A DNA stretch of 43,142 bases from Lutibacter sp. B2. GTDB taxonomy: Bacteria; Bacillota; Clostridia; Peptostreptococcales; Thermotaleaceae. Positions 7,667 to 14,825 of this stretch are shown here, piece after piece (positions within the stretch are counted from its first letter, which is position 1; every line of letters starts with the position of its first letter). The stretch spans positions 1 through 43,142 of the forward strand of contig JADPRS010000030.1 in the NCBI GenBank assembly GCA_015686845.1, written 5' to 3'. The notes under the pieces were generated by a model. The model was not told the DNA's origin, did no database searches, and saw nothing but the letters and a program-made list of their open reading frames with translations. The translations under genes and the position numbers were made by a program.

Positions 7667-9736
7667 TTATTTTTCTTTTACTTTTTTATATTCACACTCT
7701 TTATCAGTACATTGCACTACTATATCATTTTTTCTATTTTTAGTAACTAATAAAGAATTACATTCAGGACATCGCTCATCAATGGGTCTATTCCAAACCA
7801 TAAAATTACACTTTGGAAAATTTCCACATCCATAAAACAATCTACCTTTTTTCGATCTTCTCTCTACTAATTCACCCTCACATCGAGGACATTTTACGCC
7901 TATTTTCTTTAGAAATGGCCTACTGTGTTCGCATTCAGGATACCCAGAACAAGCCAAGAATTTTCCATACCTACCATATTTTATTACCATGTTTTTTCCA
8001 CATACTTCACAAATTTCATCTGTTTCTTCTTCAATTAGTTCTATCTTTTTTATTTCTTCTTCTGCATGTTTTAATGTTTCTGAAAAAGGTTTATAAAAAT
8101 CATCAATTACCGTTCTCCACTCTATTCCATCATCATCGATCTTATCTAATTGTTCCTCTAATGATGCAGTAAAATGTTCATCTACAATATTTGAAAAATA
8201 CTCTTCTAATAGTTCTGTAACAATCGTTCCTAATTCTGTAGGCTTTAATGATTTATTTTCTTTTTCTACATAACCTCTACTTAAAATAGTAGATATAGTA
8301 GGTGAATATGTACTCGGTCTCCCAATCCCTTTTTCTTCCATTTCCTTAACCAAGGACGCTTCCGTAAATCTTGCGGGTGGCTGAGTAAAATGTTGTTTTG
8401 GATTAATAGAATCCAGAATTAACTCATCATTTTCACTAACATGTGGAATTTCATCATCTGCAGTTGAAGCATACGTATAAACTTTCAAAAAACCATCAAA
8501 GCATACTTTTGCCCCAGATGCTTTAAATACAAAATCTCCATTATTAATTTTAATAGAATATGTATCATATACTGCATTTTCCATTTGACTGGCTAAAAAT
8601 CTCTCCCAAATCATCTTATATAACTTATATTGATCCTTACTAAGATACGATTGAATCTCATCTGGTGTTCTATATATAGACGTTGGTCTTATTGCCTCAT
8701 GGGCATCTTGAATTTCTTTTTTAGATTTATTCTTATTTTTGTAATCTCCTATATATTCATCCGAGAAATTTTCTTGTATGTATTTACGCGCATCCTCTTT
8801 TGCTTCATTTGAAACACGCATTGAATCTGTTCTGATATAAGTAATAAGCCCTATAGTATCTCCCTTTTTCAACTCTATTCCTTCATACAGTTGTTGTGCT
8901 ATTCGCATCGTCTTTTTTGTAGTAAATCCTAATCTATTAGCTCCTTCTTGTTGTAAATTACTTGTAATAAAAGGTGGATACGGTGTTCGCTTTTTCTGAC
9001 TTTTCTTTACAGCCGATACTAAATAATCATTAACATCTAATTTTTGTACAATTTCTTTAACTTCATCTTCTGTTTTTATATCTATCTTATTATTATCATT
9101 TCCATAAAACTTCGCCACAAATTTTTCCTTTGTATTTTCAACACCCAAATCTACATTTATACTCCAATATTCTTCAGCAACAAACTCGTTAATCTTTTTC
9201 TCACAATCACAAATCATTTTAGTTGCAACAGACTGTACTCTACCTGCACTTAATCCTTTTCTGATTTTTCTCCATAATAAAGGACTAATGCTATATCCTA
9301 CCAATCGATCTAAAATTCTTCTAGCTTGTTGTGCATCTACTAATGCTGCATTCACTTTTCTAGGACTTTTAATTGCTTTTTTAATAGCTTCTTTTGTTAT
9401 TTCATTAAATTCAATTCTACATTTTTCACTTTCATCTATAGATAGAATATATGCTAAATGCCATGAAATAGCTTCTCCTTCTCTATCAGGGTCAGTAGCC
9501 AAGAATATGTTTTTCACCTTTTTGGCTTCTTTTTTTAATTCCTTTATAACAGGTCCTTTTCCTCTTATTGTAATATAGTGAGGTTCATAGTTATTATCAA
9601 TATCTATTCCCATCTTACTTTTAGGTAAATCTCTTACATGACCAACAGATGCAACTACTTTATAGTTTTTACCCAAAAATTTGCCTATTGTTTTTGCTTT
9701 TGCAGGCGATTCTACAATTACTAAGGATTTTGCCAT
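7667..9736 (-). CDS. topA: DNA topoisomerase I
   Basis: TopA is a type IA topoisomerase that relaxes negative supercoils. From the ATG at 9736 (GGAGGTG five bases upstream) the product is 689 residues, beginning AKSLVIVESPAKAKTIGKFL. The Toprim acidic motif ATDPDREGE is at 80-88, the catalytic tyrosine in GLITYIRTDS at residue 300, and three C-terminal four-cysteine zinc fingers lie at about 575-689. An upstream in-frame start would add 20 residues but lacks a ribosome binding site. The gene follows dprA by 69 bases, the normal dprA-topA order. Intact, normal length. Confidence 0.98.
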   Translation of the reverse strand: MAKSLVIVESPAKAKTIGKFLGKNYKVVASVGHVRDLPKSKMGIDIDNNYEPHYITIRGKGPVIKELKKEAKKVKNIFLATDPDREGEAISWHLAYILSIDESEKCRIEFNEITKEAIKKAIKSPRKVNAALVDAQQARRILDRLVGYSISPLLWRKIRKGLSAGRVQSVATKMICDCEKKINEFVAEEYWSINVDLGVENTKEKFVAKFYGNDNNKIDIKTEDEVKEIVQKLDVNDYLVSAVKKSQKKRTPYPPFITSNLQQEGANRLGFTTKKTMRIAQQLYEGIELKKGDTIGLITYIRTDSMRVSNEAKEDARKYIQENFSDEYIGDYKNKNKSKKEIQDAHEAIRPTSIYRTPDEIQSYLSKDQYKLYKMIWERFLASQMENAVYDTYSIKINNGDFVFKASGAKVCFDGFLKVYTYASTADDEIPHVSENDELILDSINPKQHFTQPPARFTEASLVKEMEEKGIGRPSTYSPTISTILSRGYVEKENKSLKPTELGTIVTELLEEYFSNIVDEHFTASLEEQLDKIDDDGIEWRTVIDDFYKPFSETLKHAEEEIKKIELIEEETDEICEVCGKNMVIKYGRYGKFLACSGYPECEHSRPFLKKIGVKCPRCEGELVERRSKKGRLFYGCGNFPKCNFMVWNRPIDERCPECNSLLVTKNRKNDIVVQCTDKECEYKKVKEK

Positions 9737-9805
9737 GATTTCACCTCCATTATTAAAAGCAATAGTAATTATATCAGAAAACTTTTTTAATTTCAAAATA
9801 TTAAT

Positions 9806-10900
9806 TTAAATTTTCTTTGCAAAAAATATATTACCTGGAAATCTTTGGATTATTCCTTTCAATTCCAAAATGGTTATTATGCCATTTATTTCATTCATAT
9901 TCCATTTGTATCCTTTCATAAGTTCTTCTACATGAAGGGGTTGCTTTTCTAAAATAGCATTATAAATTTCAAGTTCTGTTTCACTTAAATCAACCTCTAT
10001 ATCATCATTTTTAGTGGAAATTTTAATATTAAGTTCTTCTAAAACATCTTCTATGCATGTAACTAATTTGGCCCCTTCTTGAATCAATTTATTTGTACCA
10101 CAACTTCCTGTACTATTAATATTTCCGGGGACAGCAAATACGTCTCTGCCCTGCTCTAATGCAAAATTTGCTGTAATCAACGATCCACTCTTTAAGCTTG
10201 CTTCAATAATTATAACACCTTTAGATAAACCACTAATGATGCGATTCCTAGCAGGAAAATTACCTGCTACCGGCTGTATTCCTACTGGATATTCTGAAAT
10301 TATAGCTCCATTATTTTGAATATTTTTCATCAAATTATAGTTTGTCTTAGGATAGCAAATATCAAGCCCACATCCTAAAACTGCTATCGTTCTGCCTCCA
10401 TGATCAAGTGCTGTTTGATGTGCAATTGTATCTATTCCATAAGCCATACCACTAACAATTGTAATATTTCTTTTTGCTAATTCTTTAGCTAATTCATGTG
10501 TTACATATTTACCATATGCTGAAGCTTTCCGAGAACCTACAATAGCTATTGCATTTGCATCTTCATGATCAATTATTCCTTTTTTATACAAAATCATGGG
10601 TGGGTCATATATGTGCTTTAAATTTTCCGGATAATCAACATCTGTTTTTTGTAGCAAATCAATATTATATTTTTCTAAAGAATTCAATATTTGTTTAACC
10701 TTATCCTCACTTTTATTCTCTACTATGTTATGAATAACATTCTTATTTATTCCTCTTATATTGTTTAAACTTTCATATTTAGACTTAAATATATTTTCAG
10801 CACTTCCAAAATAGCTTAATAGTTTACTTAAAGTCTTATTGCCTACTCCTTTTACATTCAATAACCATGCTATGTAGTATTTTTCTTCTATTTTATTCAT
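9806..10900 (-). CDS. dprA: DNA processing protein DprA (Smf)
   Basis: DprA loads RecA on incoming single-stranded DNA during natural transformation and is widely conserved also in non-competent bacteria. The 364-residue protein has N-terminal helix-hairpin-helix segments (VKGVGNKTLSKLLSYFG), the Rossmann-like core with GSRKASAYG (about 120), SGMAYGIDTIAH, AVLGCGLD and the GNFPARNRIISGLS block (about 228-242), and a C-terminal winged helix. Its ATG lies six bases after the stop codon of a broken comM copy; the ribosome binding site is weak, so its translation was probably coupled to the comM gene upstream that is now a remnant. Confidence 0.96.
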   Translation of the reverse strand: MNKIEEKYYIAWLLNVKGVGNKTLSKLLSYFGSAENIFKSKYESLNNIRGINKNVIHNIVENKSEDKVKQILNSLEKYNIDLLQKTDVDYPENLKHIYDPPMILYKKGIIDHEDANAIAIVGSRKASAYGKYVTHELAKELAKRNITIVSGMAYGIDTIAHQTALDHGGRTIAVLGCGLDICYPKTNYNLMKNIQNNGAIISEYPVGIQPVAGNFPARNRIISGLSKGVIIIEASLKSGSLITANFALEQGRDVFAVPGNINSTGSCGTNKLIQEGAKLVTCIEDVLEELNIKISTKNDDIEVDLSETELEIYNAILEKQPLHVEELMKGYKWNMNEINGIITILELKGIIQRFPGNIFFAKKI

Positions 10901-10906
10901 TCTTTA

Positions 10907-11388
10907 TTATACACTCCAAAATTTTTTATCTAAGTTTCCATATTGTATTGCTTCTGCAATATGTGATGTGGATAGTTCTTCACTTTCATTTAAATCGCTA
11001 TCGTTCTACTTAGTTTTATAATTCGCTTATATGCCCTTGCACTTAATTTATCAAAAGCACCTTTCATCAATTCTTTTTCTACTTTTCCTAACTTGCAATG
11101 TTTCTTTATTAAGATTGTATTCAATTGGGCATTATTTAAAATCAACTCATTAAAATATCTTTTCAATTGAATCATCCTAGCCATTTGTACTTCTTTTCTA
11201 ATTTCATCAGAACCTTTTGCTTGATCATTACTAGTTAATTCTTCATATTTAATAGGAAAAACTTCAACATGCATATCAATCCGATCCAATAATGGTCCTG
11301 AAATTTTTAATAAATATTTCTTTATTTGCCTAGATGTACAGATGCACGGATGCGTTAACAAAATGCAAAATTGTGTAATCTTCATCAA
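10907..11388 (-). pseudogene. broken second copy of comM (3' third)
   Basis: Positions 10907-11360 match the 3' part of intact comM (14373-14825) at about nine of ten positions by eye. The copy has lost one base near 10996 (AAATCGCTATCG against AAATCTGCTATTG in the intact gene), which ends the frame after KLSRTIA, and also six in-frame bases near 11055. The rest of the original C-terminus can still be read in another frame up to a stop at 10907-10909. Upstream, about 1.1 kb including the Walker A and Walker B region is missing, although the comM promoter region is still present at 11430-11492. It lies next to dprA, where comM normally belongs. Confidence 0.88.
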
Positions 11389-11429
11389 TCTACTATAAAT
11401 GATTATGCAGATAATAACATCAAGGGTAA

Positions 11430-11492
11430 TTCTGAAACTCTTAAGAAAATATTTAATATTATAAATTATCTCCCAGTTTCAGAAAAATAAAC
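11430..11492. repeat. copy of the comM upstream region, left of the broken comM
   Basis: This stretch resembles 15941-16003, the DNA upstream of intact comM; the shared core includes AATATTATAAAT and GAAAAATAAAC. It shows that the broken comM was once a full copy with its own promoter region and then lost its middle, rather than being only a 3' fragment copied into place. Confidence 0.65.
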
Positions 11493-11850
11493 AAAAATTT
11501 TGCTAATTTCTTTCTCCACACTAGATAATTCTAAAAAATTTATATTCTTTTATATATTGCCAATTTTTTTGCAAGTCTTCAGGCTTTCTATTTTTACTTT
11601 CAAGCTATTTTTTATAAGTTACAATACCACAATACCCTCGAAACAATTTGCCTTCAAACACATTTTAAAGACTTTAACAAAGGACCACCTTTTTAAAAGT
11701 ATAAACAAAATGAGCAGAAGAATGGTTAATCTCCTGCTTTTTCTAAAGGTTCAATTCGCTTATAAATTTGATGTATTTGTGATCATATCAAAAATAATTC
11801 TTTATACTTTGAGATGTATGTAAGATATTTTTCAAAGTAATTTTACACAA
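11493..11850. other. unassigned, apparently decayed DNA
   Basis: No convincing gene is seen. A plus-strand open frame of about 107 codons (11500-11823) has no ribosome binding site and an unusual Phe/Ile-rich composition. Minus-strand frames give short coding-like scraps broken by stops (for example FEGKLFRGYCGIVTYKK followed by a stop near 11600). I could not identify the source; a dead transposase or accessory gene is possible. Confidence 0.4.
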
Positions 11851-11855
11851 AAGAG

Positions 11856-11882
11856 AAGAGCTTTGATTATCCAAAGCTCTTT
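11856..11882 (-). terminator. terminator after the ferredoxin gene
   Basis: AAGAGCTTTG (11856-11865) and CAAAGCTCTT (11872-11881) form a ten-base-pair stem with a six-base loop immediately downstream of the ferredoxin stop codon. The following U tract on the minus strand is moderate. Confidence 0.65.
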
Positions 11883-11886
11883 ACAT

Positions 11887-12057
11887 TTATTTTATCACTA
11901 TAGCTTTTGATGGACATAAAACTACACAAGAACGACACTTTATACATCTAGACATGTCTACCGAAATAATTTTTTCCCCTACTATTGCATTTACAGGACA
12001 ACATTCTATGCATTTTCTACATCTACTACATTTACTTTGATCTACTTTTATAATCAT
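11887..12057 (-). CDS. small 2[4Fe-4S] ferredoxin
   Basis: The 56-residue product is a bacterial two-cluster ferredoxin. It has two CxxCxxCxxxCP motifs (CSRCRKCIECCP near residue 10 and CIKCRSCVVLCP near residue 39), separated by a typical 18-residue hinge, and would carry low-potential electrons in the cytoplasm. I chose the ATG at 12057 because GGGGGAT lies just upstream; a longer frame running to 12225 has no ribosome binding site and a non-coding-looking extension. The gene stands alone inside the comM-bracketed island, with its own terminator, so its partner enzyme cannot be inferred. Confidence 0.85.
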   Translation of the reverse strand: MIIKVDQSKCSRCRKCIECCPVNAIVGEKIISVDMSRCIKCRSCVVLCPSKAIVIK

Positions 12058-12220
12058 AATATCCCCCATCTCTTCTACAAACAAAATAACAATATATGTA
12101 TTCTTGAAATAAAAATAAAACCCTTTAAATTTAATATTATTATCAATCATATAAGATTTTAATAAACATTCTACCGAACAATTCTTCAATATATAAAAAG
12201 TGAAATAAATAGGATAGGAC

Positions 12221-12409
12221 ATCAAAGGGCCTAGTATGATTAATGCTGATATCGCGGATAGGGATTATGCATTAGTAAAACAGTAGAATTCAGATAAGAA
12301 TGGTGATATTGTTGTTGCTAAGATTAATGATGAAGCAACTGTGAAGAGATTTTATAAAGAACAGAATTGGTTACAGGTATATTTGGAAAATTATAAAAGG
12401 CAGGATTAA
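12221..12409 (+). pseudogene. remnant of a LexA-type (S24 peptidase) repressor C-terminus
   Basis: Reading the plus strand from 12224 gives KGPSMINADIADRDYALVKQ, a TAG at 12284-12286, then NSDKNGDIVVAKINDEATVK, RFYKE and a stop at 12407. This matches the LexA peptidase domain in order: the GDSMINAGI block with the catalytic serine, the NGDIVVA strand, and EATVKRFYKE with the catalytic lysine. The DNA-binding half is absent and an in-frame stop breaks the rest, so no functional product is expected. Its orientation is opposite to every neighbouring gene, a sign that it came with foreign DNA. A phage-type S24 repressor is an alternative source. Confidence 0.75.
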
Positions 12410-12416
12410 TTTCCTG
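12401..12416 (-). terminator. possible terminator after the SGNH hydrolase remnant
   Basis: CAGGA (12401-12405) and TCCTG (12412-12416) form a short stem with a six-base loop, followed on the minus strand by CCTTTTATAATTTT. It also overlaps the stop codon of the plus-strand LexA remnant. The stem is short, so this is tentative. Confidence 0.4.
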
Positions 12417-12422
12417 TCCCTA

Positions 12423-13003
12423 TTAATTTTCTAAAATAGATTTTATTTTTTCTATAGTCGCCATGATTTTATGACCTTGTGGTGTTAAATGTACTCCGTC
12501 TATGTAAAACTCATGTTTATTCTTTTCTGTAATATGTTTCTTTAGTTCTGAACAAAAGTCAATAATTCTCACATTATTAATCTTTCCAAACTGAACTGCC
12601 CATTCTCTATATTTCTTAATGTTTTCATTTACTCTTTCAAAATCAGTTGTAGCAGACCAATACATATTGGACATCTTAGGCTCCGTTAATGGTTGAATTC
12701 CAATAATAGGCACAATATTATTTTCATATGTCTGATTACCCATATTAGCAATATTTAATTTAATAATATTAATGGAACTCCCGTTATCAAATCATTACTA
12801 CCACCCATAATTATTGCATGAGAAGGGTTATTTCTAACAATATCCATATAAAATCTTGATACCATTCTTTCTGTTGTATCTCCATTTATGCCTTTATTTA
12901 ATATCTGTACATCATATCTATTCTCAATTAGATTAATCCACGCCTCTTCCCTATTTACTCCATAGTCATAAGTTAAACTATCTCCAATACATACTATTTT
13001 CAA
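12423..13003 (-). pseudogene. SGNH/GDSL hydrolase with a one-base frameshift
   Basis: The gene encodes a GDSL-type esterase/lipase of the SGNH fold. Block I (VCIGDSLTYDYG, catalytic Ser) is at the N-terminus, the oxyanion block GGSNDLI follows at about residue 75, and DGVHLTPQGH with the catalytic Asp and His is near the C-terminus. The two halves are in different frames: after GVPL the frame shifts between 12770 and 12769, where restoring one base (GAT for AT) would give LDIIKLNIANM and join them. The best start is TTG at 13003, seven bases after AAGGAGG. Either the gene is newly broken or the base call is wrong, since all catalytic blocks survive and the promoter and ribosome binding site look intact. 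Confidence 0.82.
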
Positions 13004-13055
13004 ATATATTACCTCCTTCATCACTAATGCTATTTCATTTCCTATTGTATAACCC

Positions 13056-13085
13056 ATTATACTTTTTTTGAAATACTCATAGCAA
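13056..13085 (-). promoter_or_regulatory. candidate promoter of the SGNH hydrolase gene
   Basis: TTGCTA (13085-13080) and a perfect TATAAT (13061-13056) with an 18-base spacer lie about 45 bases upstream of the ribosome binding site. A second, poorer candidate is TTGACA further upstream without a good -10 box. Confidence 0.45.
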
Positions 13086-13161
13086 TTCTATTACTAATGA
13101 AAGTTGTAATATTGAGTAATTCTTATTGTCAATTAGTCCCATGTATTTTCTTTTTTCTTCC

Positions 13162-13335
13162 TTAAGCTAATGTATTTCTTTTATATATGATATTTGTCTG
13201 TTCTAACCTATTGCTACAATCTCGAATATATTCTTGAAAGCTTTTTTCATTATTATTATTAGTTTTTTTCTCATAAGTACTATTTTGCTTTTTGTTTAAA
13301 AGATCTGGATATAAATGCGCTACTACTATTTTCAT
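13162..13335 (-). CDS. small protein of unknown function (57 residues)
   Basis: An ATG at 13335 is preceded by GGAAGGAG with an eight-base spacer and opens a 57-codon frame. The product starts MKIVVAHLYPDLLNKKQNS, is rich in Lys, Asn and Glu in the middle, and ends in EYIRDCSNRLEQTNIIYKRN; no membrane segment or signal peptide is visible. Its first dozen residues resemble the start of GatD-type glutamine amidotransferases, but the rest does not, and the catalytic region is absent, so I do not assign a function. It lies upstream of the SGNH gene in the same direction, separated by about 158 bases. Confidence 0.6.
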   Translation of the reverse strand: MKIVVAHLYPDLLNKKQNSTYEKKTNNNNEKSFQEYIRDCSNRLEQTNIIYKRNTLA

Positions 13336-13351
13336 TTTTATAACTCCTTCC

Positions 13352-13370
13352 AACAAATATTGTATTTGTT
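13352..13370. promoter_or_regulatory. inverted repeat before the 57-residue gene
   Basis: AACAAATA (13352-13359) and TATTTGTT (13363-13370) form a perfect inverted repeat with a three-base centre, just upstream of the ribosome binding site of the 57-codon gene. It could be an operator or a small mRNA hairpin; the sequence alone does not decide. Confidence 0.3.
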
Positions 13371-13518
13371 ATAGATTACGAGTTACATTAATTTTTTAGG
13401 TACGCTTTATAATTTTCCAATTTAATACATATTTTGTTAGGAAATTGTAACAACATTAATAAATAAGAAGGGTTATTATTAAAACGGTACCTATGTCAAG
13501 GGCACTAAAAAAAGAGAG

Positions 13519-13741
13519 TTAAGCAGCAAGAAGATGATTTCTATATTGAATAGGAGTCATCTTCTTTGAAATGACCAAAGAATTATTCCTGTGGTGTATT
13601 ATCCGAATAATTTCCCCTTTTGGATATAGATTGACCTAATCCCTATCCATTAAGTAGTTTTTGATAACGGGGACTAGTATAGTGACTGCCTTGATCTGCA
13701 TCTTTTATAGAGTACTTTAATATCTTTTTGTGAACAAGTTA
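13519..13741 (-). mobile_element. remnant of an IS3-family (IS150-type) transposase
   Basis: Minus-strand translation gives KYSIKDADQGSHYTSPRYQK, LLNG, a stop, GLGQSISKRGNYSDNTPQE, a second stop and FFGHFKED, then in another frame MTPIQYRNHLLAA and a stop at 13519. These are the second catalytic-Asp block (SDQGSHYTS), the DNAPQESFFGH block and the C-terminal NRYQWNLKKMTPVQYR-type end of IS3-family OrfB proteins. About 35-40 residues between the last two blocks are missing and there are at least two stops, so the element is dead. The sequence around 13492-13506 may be its terminal repeat. It shows that insertion elements visited this island. Confidence 0.75.
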
Positions 13742-13785
13742 TTTTGCTCATTTATCTGACTTCTATTAATACTAGTTGATTATAC

Positions 13786-13834
13786 AAAAAAATACCTATA
13801 GATGAAACACTTTTCAAGTGTCCTATCTATAGGT
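13786..13834 (-). terminator. strong terminator after the 39-residue gene
   Basis: ACCTATAGAT (13794-13803) pairs with ATCTATAGGT (13825-13834), and inside it ACACTT pairs with AAGTGT around a three-base loop. On the minus strand the hairpin is followed by ATTTTTTTG, an ideal U tract. It begins 14 bases after the stop codon of the 39-codon gene, which supports that gene being real. Confidence 0.8.
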
Positions 13835-13848
13835 ACGATTATACTCTC

Positions 13849-13968
13849 TTATCTTTCTCTTTTATCTTTCAACTCTGGAATCTCTTTCATATTAGGTTCT
13901 TTCCTTGCTCTTTTTACATTACCTTTTTCAGGATCTAAAAGTTCTTTAGCTCTTTCAAATTGTTTCAT
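13849..13968 (-). CDS. very small, highly charged protein (39 residues)
   Basis: An ATG at 13968 follows GAGAGGTGATTAT, a good ribosome binding site, and opens a 40-codon frame ending with TAA at 13849. The product starts MKQFERAKELLDPEKGNVKR and ends in KEIPELKDKRER; about half of its residues are charged, there is no hydrophobic segment, and Pro-13, Pro-25 and Pro-31 suggest short helices. A strong intrinsic terminator follows directly. The complete gene architecture argues for expression. I do not recognise the family; a nucleic-acid- or protein-binding small protein is possible but is only a guess. Confidence 0.6.
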   Translation of the reverse strand: MKQFERAKELLDPEKGNVKRARKEPNMKEIPELKDKRER

Positions 13969-14141
13969 ATAATCACCTCTCTATTATTATTTGATATAGG
14001 AAATGATAATATGTATTTTGTTTTATTAATAAAAAACAGTCGCTTATTTTTATTTTTTGTCTACTATCATTTTTATTTTAGCTTTCCATGCTTTTCTACT
14101 TTTACAATATTGTATATCCACTCTTTTCTAATATATCGAGT
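13969..14141. other. gap without a recognisable gene
   Basis: This AT-rich stretch contains the upstream region of the 39-residue gene on the minus strand. A plus-strand open frame here is Phe/Tyr-rich, lacks a ribosome binding site and does not look coding. Confidence 0.4.
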
Positions 14142-14270
14142 TGTACTAAAGCTAAAGAAGGAGATGTGTTAGAAATTAAAATTGATGCAACTGAAACTGA
14201 AAATAGAAAGAAAACTATTAAAGCGTCAATGGGTGATTTGTTAGAATTACTTTTTGGTAGCTTTTTTTAA
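14142..14270 (+). pseudogene. C-terminal remnant of a DUF3006-like protein
   Basis: The plus strand reads TKAKEGDVLEIKIDATETEN followed by RKKTIKASMGDLLELLF and a stop at 14268-14270. The pattern KEGDVLEI...DxxETxxRKKxIxxLMDxLxE is that of the C-terminus of DUF3006 proteins, small proteins often found beside ComEC-like metallo-beta-lactamase-fold proteins. The N-terminal part is gone; upstream codons are not similar and there is no ribosome binding site. Like the LexA remnant it points opposite to the chromosomal genes. Confidence 0.5.
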
Positions 14271-14372
14271 TGTTTTAAAGAGGAAAAAAATTATTTTCGT
14301 CTTCTTCTATTTCTACTATACAAAACATCATCAAATATTTTTACGTGATGCGTCTCACCAACTTACTTCCTA

Positions 14373-14825
14373 TCATACACTCCAAAATTTTTTATCTAGG
14401 TTTCTATATTGTATTGCTTCTGCAATATGTGATGCAGATATTTCTTCACTTCCATCTAAATCTGCTATTGTTCTACTTAATTTTATAATTCGATTATATG
14501 CCCTTGCACTTAATTTCAATTTATCAAAAGCATCTTTCATCAATTCCTTTTCTGCTTTTCCTAACTTGCAATGTTTCTTTATTAAGCTCGTATTCAATTG
14601 CGCATTATTTAAAATGGACTCATTAGAATATCTCTCTAATTGAATCGTTCTAGACTTTTGTACTTCTTTTCTAATTTCATCTGAACCTTTTGCTTTCTTA
14701 TTACTAGTTAACTCTTCATATTTAATAGGAAAAACTTCAACATGCATATCAATCCGATCCAATAATGGTCCTGAAATTTTTGATAAATATTTCTTTATCT
14801 GACTAGATGTACAGGTGCATTCATG
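14373..14825. repeat. direct repeat: 3' part of intact comM, matching 10907-11360
   Basis: The two segments lie in the same orientation about 3.5 kb apart and agree at roughly nine of ten positions by eye, with the single-base and six-base deletions only in the left copy. Long identical runs occur, for instance in the region encoding the MHVEVFPIKYEELTS segment. Homologous recombination between them would delete the island. Confidence 0.85.

Noticed and set aside
11500-11823. 107-codon plus-strand open frame in the island
   Set aside because: No ribosome binding site, Phe/Ile-rich composition and no recognisable motif. I describe the stretch as decayed DNA instead.
12058-12225. Longer N-terminus (112 residues) for the ferredoxin
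   Set aside because: The extension has no ribosome binding site and reads like non-coding AT-rich sequence, whereas GGGGGAT stands right before the inner ATG.
13162-13335. 57-residue gene as a GatD glutamine amidotransferase fragment
   Set aside because: Only about 13 residues at the very start agree; the rest has no amidotransferase features.
10907-14372. The comM-bracketed island as a new defence or biosynthetic system
   Set aside because: Its recognisable parts are mostly broken (LexA fragment, transposase fragment, frameshifted SGNH hydrolase, DUF3006 fragment). The intact parts are one ferredoxin and two tiny genes, which do not add up to a known or convincing system.
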